Shown piece by piece: positions 1 through 9,981 of a stretch of DNA of 20,282 bases. The translations under genes and the position numbers were made by a program. Position 1 is the first letter of the stretch. Each line of letters opens with the position of its first letter. The stretch comes from Larix sibirica (lineage: Eukaryota > Streptophyta > Pinopsida > Pinales > Pinaceae): NCBI GenBank assembly GCA_004151065.3, contig NWUY0300057625.1, positions 1 to 20,282 on the forward strand, read 5' to 3'. The notes beneath the pieces were generated by a model that was not told the DNA's origin, did no database searches, and worked only from the letters and a program-made list of their open reading frames with translations.

Positions 1-1892
1 AACCAAGACAAAGCGCTAGCCGAGAAGATAAAAGATAAGTATGGTACACACAGAGCACAACGGGGTCTCGATGTAGAAAGTATAGCAAATGATACAGTGA
101 GGTTTGTGACGCAAGTACCAGATTGCAAGTTACTCATAAAAATTAATAAGGACCAAGTCGCAGTAAGGATTATATTAGCGGCGTGGAAGTGCATAGAAAG
201 CGTATAGATAAATTGAGAAACATTCTTATTGAGTGAATTTTTGGAGGATTGCGGAGAGGTGCAAGAAAACACTCAACCATTCCATTATGCATGGCTATTG
301 ATCTTAATTGCATTGGTTGCATGGAAGGAAGAAGAGGATTCACAGTTCCTAGGTACTGCGCGTAAGCCATTTCTAGCAGCCAAATATGTTAATTTGTGGC
401 ATACCACCAATGTGACATATTAATAACAATGTGACATTCTTTGTCTATAACAACTCCATCTAGTATATCATTAAGACAATATTGTGGTCAGCCGCAAGTG
501 GTAGAAATGTACAGGGGAATTGCACGCTTTAAGGCATGGATGCACCACATGTATATACAGGAAACAAGGAATCCATAAGCGAGATGGATACCAACAATGT
601 TCAGGATGAAAAATAAATATGTCAGCACAATTGTGAATGATTGGGATGCGGAATGGAGATTCCCAGTCCTAGAGGAGGAACAACAAAAAACAGATGAATA
701 GAAGGATGAAAAGAGAGATGAAGAAACATGAAAAGAGAGATGAAGAAACATGAAACAAGTAAGACGAAGAGAAATATGAGGAACAAGAAGAGTGGCAAGA
801 AAAATAAGTGGAACAAAGGAATGGTGCAACTAATATTGCGTAGAAGATTGCATTAGGGATAGGTGAAAAGAGGAAGGATCAAACTGAGACAAGTCCCTAG
901 AAGCAAAATAAGAAGAGGAAAGCGACCAAAGATCCAACTGTCCACTCATTGACGAAAGATTTCTTAGACAATATTGGCGAACAAGTCAAGGAGGAAGTAG
1001 AGGAAGCATTAGAGAAAGTGGCATAGAAACAGGACGAATTGCATAAAAGTATGTAGGAGCAGTTAGCTGCATTGCGTGAGGTATTGGAAGCAGCGAAAAT
1101 AAAATTTCAAGAAGATCATAGGAAGAGCATGCTGAGAGTACAGAGCCCGGGAAGATGGTTTCTCAACCATCAACAACATCAACCATGTGAAGAAGCATGA
1201 AGATAGTGTCGGGATCTTTGGATTTCCATTCAACTAAACTACAAAAGAGCACACTGGCAGTAAGTTCAATTGAGCTAGTTTGATCGCAAATGCCAACGGA
1301 AGTGTTGCATACTTTGCATAAAATTGTAATGTAGGAGATCCAATTGTAGGAAGTTGTGACATCAGTTGAATGGACCACTATAAATATTGATAAGGAAGCG
1401 CTGCAAGAATAAAATAGCAAGTTGCACAAAGAGAAAGAGGAGGCCGCACAGGAGAAGGAAAAGTTGCAGCAGACAGTAGAAAGGATATGCAATGCCATCC
1501 TGGAAGGTCAACTAGAGGTAGAAATTATAGTTGAAGAGAAGGTGAAGAATATAAGTGAAGGTATTCAAGGCTTATGTGAAAAGATCGTGGACTTGGAAGC
1601 AAGGAAGGCACCAAGTACTTCACCAGAGGAAAGACAACAAAGGGGGAAAACAGTTAGTGCAGTAGAAGCAAACATCAAGACTATGGAATAAAAATGCACA
1701 AAGATCTATGAGGAAAACCCAAACATTTGGACGCATCTCATTGAGAATGTGTAATTGAAAGACATAGAGCAAAAAGTGCAGGATAAGAAGACAAGTGTAC
1801 ATAACTTAAAGGACGCAATGGGAACTCTGCTAGCAGCTGAGTGTTTGACCGTGTTGACGGAATGGGAGTCACTTAGCTAAGAACTCAGCAAC
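1..1892 (+). pseudogene. Left half of a decayed coiled-coil ORF of the outer retroelement
   Basis: I do not recognise the family. From base 1 frame 1 is open to stops at 205 and 214, then resumes to 423. It encodes a charged stretch (ALAEKIKDKYG) and a tryptophan-rich part (FHYAWLLILIALVAWKEEE). Coding character continues in another frame from about 477 (FKAWMHHMYIQETRNP) and from about 1380 (ORF body 1422-1691, then on past stops at 1689 and 1752). The later part is almost all E, K, Q and L with short-range heptad-like spacing (KEKLQQTVERICNAILEGQ), as in a coiled coil. Many stops sit where a Gln codon is likely (CAA or CAG to TAA or TAG). The frame is cut at 1897 by the inner element and similar sequence resumes at 17449. 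Being upstream of a purine tract and LTR, it is probably an extra ORF near the 3' end of an LTR element. No start codon can be assigned, since the left edge is cut by the window. Confidence 0.5.
709..752 (+). repeat. 22-bp tandem repeat, two copies
   Basis: A 22-bp unit beginning AAAAGAGAGATGAAG occurs twice head to tail (709-730 and 731-752) without mismatch. The unit is not a multiple of three, so the duplication shifts the frame of the old E/K-rich ORF. Replication slippage after loss of function is the simple explanation. Confidence 0.85.
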
Positions 1893-1897
1893 ATGAC
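1893..1897. repeat. Target-site duplication, left copy (ATGAC)
   Basis: The five bases ATGAC directly precede the TGTTAGT end of the inner element. They recur exactly at 17444-17448, after ACTAACA. Five base pairs is the usual target duplication made by LTR-retrotransposon integrase. Confidence 0.9.
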
Positions 1898-2065
1898 TGT
1901 TAGTACATGGATTTTTCAACATGGAAAATGCCCTAGGGAGTTGTTGGGCGTAGCACCTGGAATTTTTGTTTCTAGCTCCTGGGATCTAAACAACTCGAAG
2001 AGAAACAACAAAGGTTAAAAGAACCAACGCCTAAAGGAATGTGGGCCTAAAGATAGGTGCTATGG

Positions 2066-2073
2066 TAGAAAAG
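2066..2073 (+). promoter_or_regulatory. Mutated TATA box in the 5' LTR
   Basis: TAGAAAAG stands at the place of TATAAAAG (11565-11572) in the 3' LTR, about 168 bp into the repeat. The flanks agree (GCTATGG before it). One base of the presumed TATA box has changed here, so this copy is probably the weaker promoter. Confidence 0.45.
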
Positions 2074-2081
2074 AGTGGCTA

Positions 2082-2110
2082 GCCGTTAGATCTTGAGCAA
2101 GATCAACGGC
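2082..2110. repeat. Imperfect inverted repeat near the presumed U3 start site
   Basis: The arms are GCCGTT plus GATCTTG, and CAAGATC plus AACGGC, with one unpaired A and an AG centre. The structure lies about 15-45 bp downstream of the TATA position. The 3' LTR has the same structure at 11582-11608, with one A-T pair replaced by a G-T (G-U in RNA) wobble, so pairing is kept. It may be an RNA hairpin at the 5' end of a U3 transcript or a protein-binding palindrome. Confidence 0.6.
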
Positions 2111-2928
2111 ACAAAGATCAAGCGCATCCTTAAAATGGAAGGAGGATAAAGGAAAAGCATGCGTGCAAGTTCATTCGAGCTCGATCTAGATCGATGGCTC
2201 ATATTAAAATCACATCGATAATATGCAACCACCAAAAATTTCCCTCGAGCGTGCATTTCCCTTGAAACCACCGAGGACATGTGCCCCTTAGTGACTAGCT
2301 ACGCCTCCTTGAAGGCAGTATTCTTAAACTTCCAAACATTAGCGCATTAACACTCTTGGAAATCAGAAGTGGTATCCGCTCGATATTGTCAAGAGCACTT
2401 TATAGCTCAGTATTTTCGATAGGTCACCCCATATCCCCACCTACCATTTTTCATATGGGTCCCACCATTATGCTCGCCTTCTCACTTCACCACTCCGCTT
2501 GCCACATGTCACTCATCCCACCATTATACCACACTATATCCATCTGCCACCTATATCATGGCCCCATTACCATTGATTTGTTCTCCACGTCATATTCTGA
2601 CATGTAAAGTGCACATTTACTCGAAAGATAAAAGCGTTCTTTGTCTAGTTTAAAATATTATTATATTTTTACCTCGAGGAAGCGTGCTTTCGACAACCAT
2701 CGTACGAGGTCAACCTTGCACGAATTAGACCTATCTGAGTCAAAACCTACCAGTCCAACTTAGATTCCAGGTGTCATCAAGGTATCATTATTCCATTGTT
2801 ATCCATTTATGTTACTGAAATCCTTGTTGCCTCCATTGATTCAGTAGAGCCCTATTTTCGTAAGTTTTCCCTAATTTAGCAGAATTTACCACCATTTTAA
2901 CTATAACCCACATAATCGGTGAGCTAAA

Positions 2929-5062
2929 ATGGAACCTAAATCCAATGTGACCCTTCTGAATCCTCATTTATCAGGGGAAGAACACGTCTACGATCACCAA
3001 TCAAACATTTTTGACACCATTATCGTTGGTTCAGACCTAAATGAGACCATTAGGGAAGCAAAGGCCCTACCTTTCACTCGCTAATACAAGTTTATCCTAT
3101 GGGACTCGAACTTCATCGGGACAACATGCCCTAGGTTTGTAGTGTTCCTCGAGTTTGTCACCTAGTGCTCCAAACACTTCTCCCCCACCAAACGAGCTAT
3201 TTTGACTATGGACATGTCCAAGAATTTGTGTTTTGTTACCCCTCATGCCCTTAGAAAGATAAGAGAGAGGGGAATAAAAATGGTGAAAGAACTCAGACAG
3301 GACATCCCAACCACAAGAAAAATAATGATATCAGTGTTTGACCACCAACAAGACACACTAAGGTTTTATGTCCTGGAAACTAAATTGGCTAAGCCAGTCA
3401 AATTAAGTGACTGAAGAGCATAAGAACATATTGTGAATTTTAAAGAGTTCGGCAAGCTTTATCAAATGGTTTTTTTAAGAAAACCAATGATATGATGTGT
3501 ACCGAAATTGTTAAATCAAAGAAGGAAGGAAGAATGCTCAGGATGACCCTAGAAAAGTTTTAGAAATTATTTAAGGTGGAAAAATGGACCACAAGGGCCA
3601 AACAAATCACTATCAATTCCTAAGAATCAAAATTGGTGGCATTAGTAGATGATCCTTCAGATGGATCTCATATTAAATCACTCATAGAAAAAAAGGACAA
3701 TGAGATAGCCCAATTGAAGAAGAAGTTAAATATGCCTACCACAGACCTAGTGCAGACTGGAGAAGTCAAGCAAGTACAAGAGTAAAAGGAGAAAATTTAT
3801 GCTAGCATGATAGAATTCCAACAATTTTCTGAAGAGAGAAGAAGAAAAATTGATGATTTACACTGCCAACTTGAAATTAGAAACAACCAAAATATCTACT
3901 GTACAGGGTACTACATCATCAACTCCTACAATTCAAACAGGGATTCAATGCACAATATGAACCCCTGCGGTCTGAAGGGAGAGTCATCCTACAAAAGGTA
4001 CAACAGAGACAACAGAAGGTCAGTTAGAAATAAGAGATATGGAAGAAGCTATACATGAACAACAAATTATTCCTCCAAACACCATTGATGTGAATTCCAT
4101 GGAAGAATATCATGCTAATGTGAGGTCAAGCCCTCAATCCATTGAGGAAGACAATGACCTAGGTGCTAAACTTGATGAGGCCCAAAAATAAATAGAGACA
4201 AAGGATAATAGAATCCTTGAATTGGAAATTGAATTTAGAAAAATGGAGGATGAGATTACAGAGCTAGAAAGAGAATTAGATCTAAAGAGTCAGATAACCT
4301 CCTTACATATAAATATTCGAGGAGAACAATTGCTAAGAATAATAACACGAGTTTTGGGAAAGAATTGAGGAGTGGTGCATGCAAAAATGGGACTAATTTG
4401 AAGTTATACAAGATGAGTTGGATATGGCAACTCAGGCCAATGCAGAGATAAAGTCAGTTGAAAAACAATTGGGGAATATGCCAAAGTAGGCCTTTGAGGT
4501 AATTGACTATTTGAGCAATATAAAAAAAAAAATTGGATGAGAAAGGCATTGACAATAGACCTCGGATTATCAAAATTGTCTAGTCAATGATCAAGAAGCA
4601 GACCTATGTTTATAGAATGAAATATAATGTCAAACAACTGACTAATGAAATAAGTGCTTTTAAATCCTTATTCAAGGATGTGTTGAGCTTAGGAATTCCC
4701 TCTCCATGGGATGGAAATGGAGATGCTTACCCCAAGGATACCTACAAAGGGAATATCGATTAGAAGAAGGAATATTTCCCTCCAAAACCACTGGAAGGAT
4801 AGATAGAAGGACAACAAGTGGTAGAAAGAATATAAAGCTTCTTTGAAATATGGATGGGATTGAAAAATACTGCCAAGAAATTGGGACCAATTTCATATGA
4901 GAAGTATACTAATGTGTATATCTCATTAGAATCCTTGAAAGCTCACAAACATCCTTTGGGGAAGGAATGGAAAATGGTCATTCAATATCATAAGCATGTG
5001 CTTCCAACCAGAACCTCATTTACACAACCTTCAGGTTAGTCATCATGGAAGCCATTAGGGAA
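2929..5062 (+). pseudogene. U3-encoded ORF, 5' LTR copy (shortened)
   Basis: It starts at an ATG in good plant context (CTAAAATGG) matching the ATG at 12428 in the 3' LTR, and encodes MEPKSNVTLLNPHLSGEEH. The frame is stopped by TAA at about 3082 and by TAG at about 3163, where the 3' LTR has TGG. It then runs through a deletion of about 1.4 kb at about 3258 without changing frame, to a TGA at 3412. Past 3420 a long coiled-coil-like part continues in fragments (3807-4058, and about 4190-5040). Where a codon can be aligned, its stops are absent from the other LTR: TAG at about 4486 and 4760 are CAG at about 15733 and 16004. The C-terminal part present at 16315-16534 is missing. The function is unknown. 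No enzyme motif was seen. Confidence 0.6.
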
Positions 5063-5262
5063 CACAAGTGAAATTAATCTTTCCCCTGCTACATTTGAAT
5101 ACGGTCTGAGCTCTGTGTGGTGAAGCAAATCATATACCTTGGTTGAATTTCATTTGGAAACTCCATTGGATCAAGCTGGATCCTTGAAAAATACATACTC
5201 GATCAAATCCTCAGTCATCAAAATCCTGGAGCTTGCCGGACTGTTGAACTCATTGGAGGAAC
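5063..5262. other. Remnant of leader between 5' LTR and gag
   Basis: About 200 bp match neither the 3' LTR nor gag. A Ty3/gypsy element should have a primer-binding site just after its 5' LTR, but I find no convincing complement of a tRNA 3' end here. A deletion joining the LTR interior to the untranslated leader would explain this. Confidence 0.4.
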
Positions 5263-6870
5263 ATTCGTACAAATAAAGGGAAAGTTACTCCTCTTTTTAA
5301 TTCAAATCTGATATCCCTTGGAGTAGATAATCAAGAAAGGTCTGAAGATTTGAATAATTTTGAAAATTTGCAAAATATTCTTGAAACACCTTTAAATCCT
5401 GACCTAGAGCCCCAATTCACCTCTCCTTCATCATTTGCTGATACATCTAAACCTAATCCATCATTTGCACGACCTCAAATAACCTCATTGACACCCCAGT
5501 CTCATAACATTATCCTACATCATTTAAATATGGTTGGTAGAGGACATGGAGGTCAACCCCCTGCAATAAACCCATGATTAGCTAATAGATTTGGTGCTTT
5601 AAATCTGCCAAACAATATTCATGACACGCCTGAGAAATACATAAATATTTTACCAAAGTATGATGGAGAAAAATATATTACTGCTGAAGATCGCATCTCT
5701 AATTTTCAATATTTTTCAGATGACCTTCTCATCGAAGAAGATGATGTTTATATGAGACTTTTTGTACAATATTTGGGAGGAGAAGTCGGGAAATGGTTTA
5801 CAGCCCTACCTGGAAATTCTTTAAATTCTTGGCTTGCCCTAGAGCAAGCATTCATGAGACAATGGGGTGAAAAGAGAGATCATTTGTACTACCCAACTGA
5901 ATTTGCAGCTTTAAATAAAAATAATGGAGAAAATGTCACTGAATTTAATAAAAGGTTTAACAAGATCTATAACAATATCCCTCAAGATATTAAACCTTCA
6001 CAAGTTGCTGCTAAAGTCACATATGTAGGAGCACATGAATCTGACTTTGCTATGATTTTAAGAGAAAGGAGATCTACTACGGTGTTGAACATGCCAGATG
6101 ATTCCTTAGATATAGAAGTAAATATGACATCTTCAGTTAAATTAAAACACAGACAAGATGTTGAAAAAAAGAAAATCAAGAGATAAGGTTGGTATATCAG
6201 ACATGAATAAAGAAATTCAAGATGAAAGGATTGAAGAGATGCGAAATACATTGAAAGGTATATTAAACAAACTCACCAAGCTTGAGGTGGATGGAAATAA
6301 TCAATACATAAATCCTTGAGGCACAGGACAGATAAATACTAATAATTATAGGAGGCCTTTTAATCCTCAGATTCTAAATAGAGACAGGAGAAATGAAGAT
6401 CCTTCCATACAAACACCAGTAAGGACAAATGATTTTGAACATGTAGTGGAAATACCTCCTAATGAGGAATATGTTGAACCTCCTGAATATATTCTTTGGG
6501 TAAATGATGGTGATGATATGATACATATTAATCAGGAATAATATGAAAGGTCACTAGAAGATGATGTATATCAGAATGAACCTGAAGCAAAAAATAGGTA
6601 TTTTCTAAGGCTAGGGAATTTGTCAGAAAATCAGCCTAAAGCAACTACTCCTGATAAATTGGTAAAAAATCCAAAAGATACCAAATCTATCGATAATTCA
6701 TTCCCTGTTAAAAATCCTTCTTCTGATAAAGAAAATCCTAATACCTCATCCTCTCCTAAAATTCAGATTGTCCCTTCTACTATGCATAAGAAAGTGGCTA
6801 CACTTCCCACTGAAGAAAAAGAGATAAATAAATATTCTCATCCTTTTATTTTCAACAAGATATTTCTAAA
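5263..6870 (+). pseudogene. gag: gag polyprotein (broken), Tat-like
   Basis: Gag forms the capsid-like particle. Frame 1 is open from about 5263; no in-frame ATG precedes the conserved part, so the true start is lost or unclear. A TGA at 5575 interrupts it. The conserved capsid region then runs from about 5630 to 6150, with the classic plant gypsy pattern (KWFTALPGNSLNSWLALEQAF, here split by no stop, then TEFNKRFNKIYNNIP and AKVTYVGAHESDFA). A one-base shift at about 6182 moves it to another frame, which continues with further stops (about 6320 and 6539) into a polar, proline- and serine-rich linker up to about 6870. No CCHC zinc knuckle was found. Assignment to gag is secure from sequence pattern and position; residue-level boundaries are not. 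Confidence 0.8.
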
Positions 6871-7428
6871 ATCAATATGTCCATTCCATTATCTAAACTA
6901 TCTCAGCACCCTCTTTATGCCAAAAAATTTGAAAAAGTCCTCAAGTTGAATGATGCTAGTCCTCAATCAGACAGTTTGAATATTGCTGATGAAACCCCTA
7001 CAATTGAGTTTGGGCCTGTAGTTGAAGATGAAAACAATGAATATACACCTCCTTTTTATGTAACCTTAAGTTTTCATGGATAATTGTTGCATAATTTCAT
7101 GTTGGATTCAGGTGCCTCTCGCAATCTAATGCCCAAAGTAATCATGGAAGAGTTAGGATTGGAAATTGCTAAACCTTACCATGACTTGTACAATTTTGAT
7201 TCAAAACCAGTAAAATGTGTAGGCATGATAAAGGACATGGTAGTAACTTTGGCACAGTTACCATCCAAAAGTATTATGCTTGATGTAGTAGTAGTTGATG
7301 TACCTTCAAGGTACGGTATGTTACTGTCAAGAACTTGTGCAAAAAGGATGGGAGGAACCATGCAGATGGACATGAAATATGCTACTGTTCCATTGTTTGT
7401 TGGAGAGACCAAAAGATTGCATAGATAA
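6871..7428 (+). pseudogene. pro: Aspartic protease domain of pol (broken)
   Basis: This would cleave the Gag-Pol polyprotein. After a frame change near 6870, a segment (PLSKLSQHPLYAKKFEKVL) leads to a TAA at 7081 and then, in the same frame, to the protease core. The active-site motif is FMLDSGASRNLMP; the catalytic Asp codon is 7105-7107, in the DSGA form typical of retropepsins. The following region (VIMEELGLEI, then PSRYGMLLSRTCAKRMGG) fits the flap and second half of plant gypsy proteases. The frame stops at 7426. The core seems whole, but the stop at 7081 cuts it from gag. Confidence 0.82.
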
Positions 7429-7584
7429 ATCAGATATGCCTACATACTCGGTGGGGGAAACATCCCTATAAACTATCCCATATACACCATAGAAGAAGAT
7501 ATGGGTTGTTGTATGTTGACTACAGGAGATGATTATAAAGAAGAACCTCTGAAATTAATGGCAGAAGAGAATGTAAATCTGAAA

Positions 7585-7994
7585 CATGATCATATCTAGG
7601 ATATGTACTTTGATGGATCCTCTACCAAAGATGAAGTTGGAGTTGGAGTAATCCTTATCTCTCCAACCAAAGAAGAGATTCCATTGTATTTCAAATTGAA
7701 TTTTGAGACCACCAATAACGTGGTTGAATATGAAGCATTGGTCTTGGTCTAGAAACAACTAGAAAGATGGGGATAAAACTTATTTTTGTCTTTGGAGATT
7801 CAAAACTAATAATGCAGTAGATAAAAGGAAAAGATCAGACTAAGAATCCCAAAATGAGAGCTTATAGGAATCAAGTATGGGATTTGATTGATAATTTCTT
7901 TGAAGTTTTTAATATCACAGCCATTCCTGAAGAAGAAAATCAGAGGGCTGATTCATTGGCCATAGAAGCAAGTTATTTCAAACCTCCCACATAA
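7585..7994 (+). pseudogene. Extra RNase H domain (aRH type) placed before reverse transcriptase
   Basis: RNase H degrades the RNA strand of the RNA-DNA hybrid during reverse transcription. The fold is clear: MYFDGSSTKDEVGVGVIL (first Asp codon 7612), NNVVEYEAL (Glu codon 7732), FVFGDSKLIMQ (Asp codon 7797), and ENQRADSLA (Asp codon 7950). So all four D-E-D-D acidic residues remain. The loss of one G near 7747 shifts the frame in mid-domain, and a TAG (about 7815) sits where Gln is expected after IMQ. A TAG at about 7597 and a TAA at 7992 flank the domain. Similarity is to the second RNase H of Tat elements, normally described between the gypsy RNase H and integrase. Here it lies between protease and reverse transcriptase. 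Identification is firm; the lineage is an inference. Confidence 0.85.
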
Positions 7995-8400
7995 ATTAAG
8001 TTGAGACATGAAGTTGAGATGATATATAGGCCATCTATCCCTGACAACACCAAGCATTGGCAAGTTTTTGAATATTATCAACAGATCAAAATATTTCTGG
8101 AAGTAATTGATGATTTTTCCAGTACTTGCATTGATCAAGACCCAGAGATAGAGGAATATGCAGACAATCAAGAAAAAGAGGACACTAATGATACATTGAA
8201 TTAAAAAATAGGAAATCATAAGATTGTCCAATTAAAGAGTAACTTCATCCCTAAAGGTATGGTCCCTTTATAAATATTATTTGACAAGAATGATGTTCCT
8301 CATAACCCCAAAATCTAACGAAAGGAAGAAGATGTTGAATAGGTGAATATTGGCACTCCAAAAGAACCCAAGAATATCAAACTTTCTAAGTTGCTTCCTG
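7995..8400 (+). pseudogene. Pol linker between RNase H and reverse transcriptase
   Basis: The reading frame of the second half of the RNase H continues as a polar linker (HWQVFEYYQQIKIFLEVIDD) with stops at about 8202, 8271, 8319 and 8340. It then runs into KLSKLLPAEVKKRYIKILKE, the usual lead-in to gypsy reverse transcriptase. No domain is recognised in the linker. It belongs to the polyprotein by frame and position. Confidence 0.55.
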
Positions 8401-9300
8401 CTGAAGTTAAAAAGAGATACATAAAGATTTTAAAAGAACATATAGATGTCTTTGTGTGGAGGTATGAAGATCTTAGAACCTATGATACATCAATAATTGA
8501 TCATAAGATCCCTTTGAATCCCGGCACAAAACCTTTTAGGCAGAAACTCAGGAAAACAAATCCTATTTTGCTGCCCATTATAGAAAGGAAAGTGAGGAAG
8601 TTATTAGATGCCAAAATAATAATTCCTCTTAGATACTCTGAATGGGTTGCTAATTTGGTCCCTATCAGAAAAATAGTGGAAAAACAAGTTTTTGTGTTGA
8701 CTTCAGGAACCTCAACAAATGTTCACTTAAGGACAATTATCCTTTTCCTAAAATGGATCAAATTTTGCATAAACTTGTTGGAGCAGAAATAATATCTATG
8801 ATGGATGGATTTTCAGGGTACAACCAAGTGGCCATGAGTAAAGAAGACGGGTAGAAATTTTTTTTTACCTCTCCTTGGGGAACTTTTATGTATGATAAGA
8901 TTCCATTTGGGTTAATGAATGTAGGAGCCACTTTCCAACGTGCCATGGACATAACATTCGTTGGAGAAAGAGAAAAAATCATAGTCATATATCTAGATGA
9001 TATGGTTGTGTTCTCCAAGATTAACGAAGAACATATGTCCCATTTAAAATAGACTTTCAAAAAGTGCAGAAAGCATGGCCTTTCTCTAAACCCCAAGAAT
9101 TCTAGTTTTTCTTTGAGAGAAGATAAACTATTGGGGCATATAGTTTCTAAATATGGAGTGAAAATCGATCTTGAAAAAGAGCAGCTATACAAGAACTTGA
9201 AGCCCCTAGAAATAAAAAAGAAGTACAATAATTTATTATCAGGATAAACTTCTTGAGAAGATTCATCCCTAATCTTGTTGAACTGATTAAAATCATTACC
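8401..9300 (+). pseudogene. pol: Reverse transcriptase domain of pol (broken)
   Basis: This copies element RNA into cDNA. In order: the entry segment (KIPLNPGTKPFRQKLR), the thumb-side start (KLLDAKIIIPLRYSEW), the first catalytic block (FCVDFRNLNK, about 8690-8720), the MDGFSGYNQVAMS block (about 8800-8840), PFGLMNVGATFQRAMD (about 8906-8955), and the active-site motif YLDDMVVFS at 8990-9016 with both catalytic Asp codons (8996 and 8999). A one-base loss in an A-run near 8668 shifts the frame. Stops at 8852 and 9050 probably replace Gln codons. A second shift near 9180 leads to the connection segment (INFLRRFIPNLVELIK), and two stops follow near 9307. The YLDD form rather than YVDD or YIDD is tolerated in plant gypsy elements. 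Confidence 0.9.
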
Positions 9301-9310
9301 AACATGTAAT

Positions 9311-9981
9311 GATTCTAAATGGAATAAAGAGGCAAAGGAAGCATTTGAAGAATGGAATAAATCCATTGGGGAAACATCAGTGCTAATTAGTCCTAATTAT
9401 ACAAAAAAATTCTTGATATTTTCTTTTGCTTCCTCTCACACAATTGCAGCTATGATTTTGCAAAAGAACTGTGATGGACATGAACAACCCATAGCCTTTT
9501 TAGTAAATCTCTCAAAGATGTTGAATTGAAATACAATCTCATGGAGAAGCAAGCATATGCCATGGTAAAAGCTTTGAAATATTTCAGATGCTATGTTTTA
9601 CATTCTCATATAATTGCATGTGTTCCCCATAGCACAACTAAAGATATTTTGTGTCAAACTGAAATTGAAGGCAGAAGAGGAAAATGGATTTCTAAAATCC
9701 AGGAATGTGATCTAGAAATTAATCCCACCAAGCTTGTTAAAGGCCAGGGGTTGACCAAGTTGTTGGCTGATTCAAATTGTGAAGCTTTAGACTTGAATTT
9801 CATTTCAGAATTGACTGAAGAAGAGAAGCTAAGAGAAATTCAAGATTCTCAGGATGATACAATGAAGGTAAATAGAAAATTTGAAGAGTCTGACTGGTAT
9901 GGGAACATTGTTTACTACTTGGTGAATCTAAAGTTTCCTAATTATCTAACAAAATCAGAAGAAAGGTCTTTAAAATTATAG
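9311..9981 (+). pseudogene. Degenerate gypsy RNase H domain and following linker
   Basis: After reverse transcriptase, KWNKEAKEAFEEWNK opens the usual RNase H of gypsy elements. Where an active domain has a catalytic Asp (the TDAS type of motif), this copy has LIFSFASSHTIAAMILQ, with no acidic residue. The later part (FSKSLKDVELKYNLMEKQ, then EGRRGKWISKIQECDLEI and GQGLTKLLADSN) follows the Tat pattern. A one-base loss in a T-run near 9495 shifts the frame; from there it is open to a TAG at 9979. Loss of catalytic residues here is known in Tat elements, where the second RNase H is thought to take over. A charged linker (about 9780-9980) leads to integrase. Confidence 0.78.

Larger units (their letters stand above)
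1898..5062 (+). repeat. 5' LTR, internally deleted and missing its 3' end
   Basis: It begins TGTTAGTACATGG and matches the 3' LTR from 11397 onward with many scattered differences. Relative to the 3' LTR it lacks about 1.4 kb (the part matching about 12760-14156, missing at about 3258) and one unit of a roughly 270-bp duplication, and it has one 30-bp unit where the 3' LTR has three. Similarity fades at about 5040-5062. The part matching about 16315-17443, with the TATA box, R and U5, is not found before gag. I found no second ACTAACA end and no primer-binding site here, so a further deletion probably removed them. The right limit is approximate. Confidence 0.8.

Noticed and set aside
488-829. 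Minus-strand frames rich in Phe, Ser and Leu, like membrane proteins
   Set aside because: They are the reverse of an E/K-rich plus-strand coding trace; GAA and AAG runs read backwards give TTC and CTT. No other support.
5030-5262. TGGAAGCC (about 5051) and TGGATCAAGC (about 5169) as primer-binding sites
   Set aside because: Neither matches a tRNA 3' end I know over a useful length, and neither follows a recognisable LTR end (ACTAACA).
6870-6880. A programmed frameshift between gag and protease
   Set aside because: Frame changes occur here, but several similar ones sit in the middle of domains, so random indels explain it equally well. No slippery site with a convincing structure was found.
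8758-9366. A 202-codon open frame on the minus strand
   Set aside because: It lies opposite the reverse transcriptase and RNase H coding sequence, which matches known domains on the plus strand. It has no domain of its own and is a shadow.
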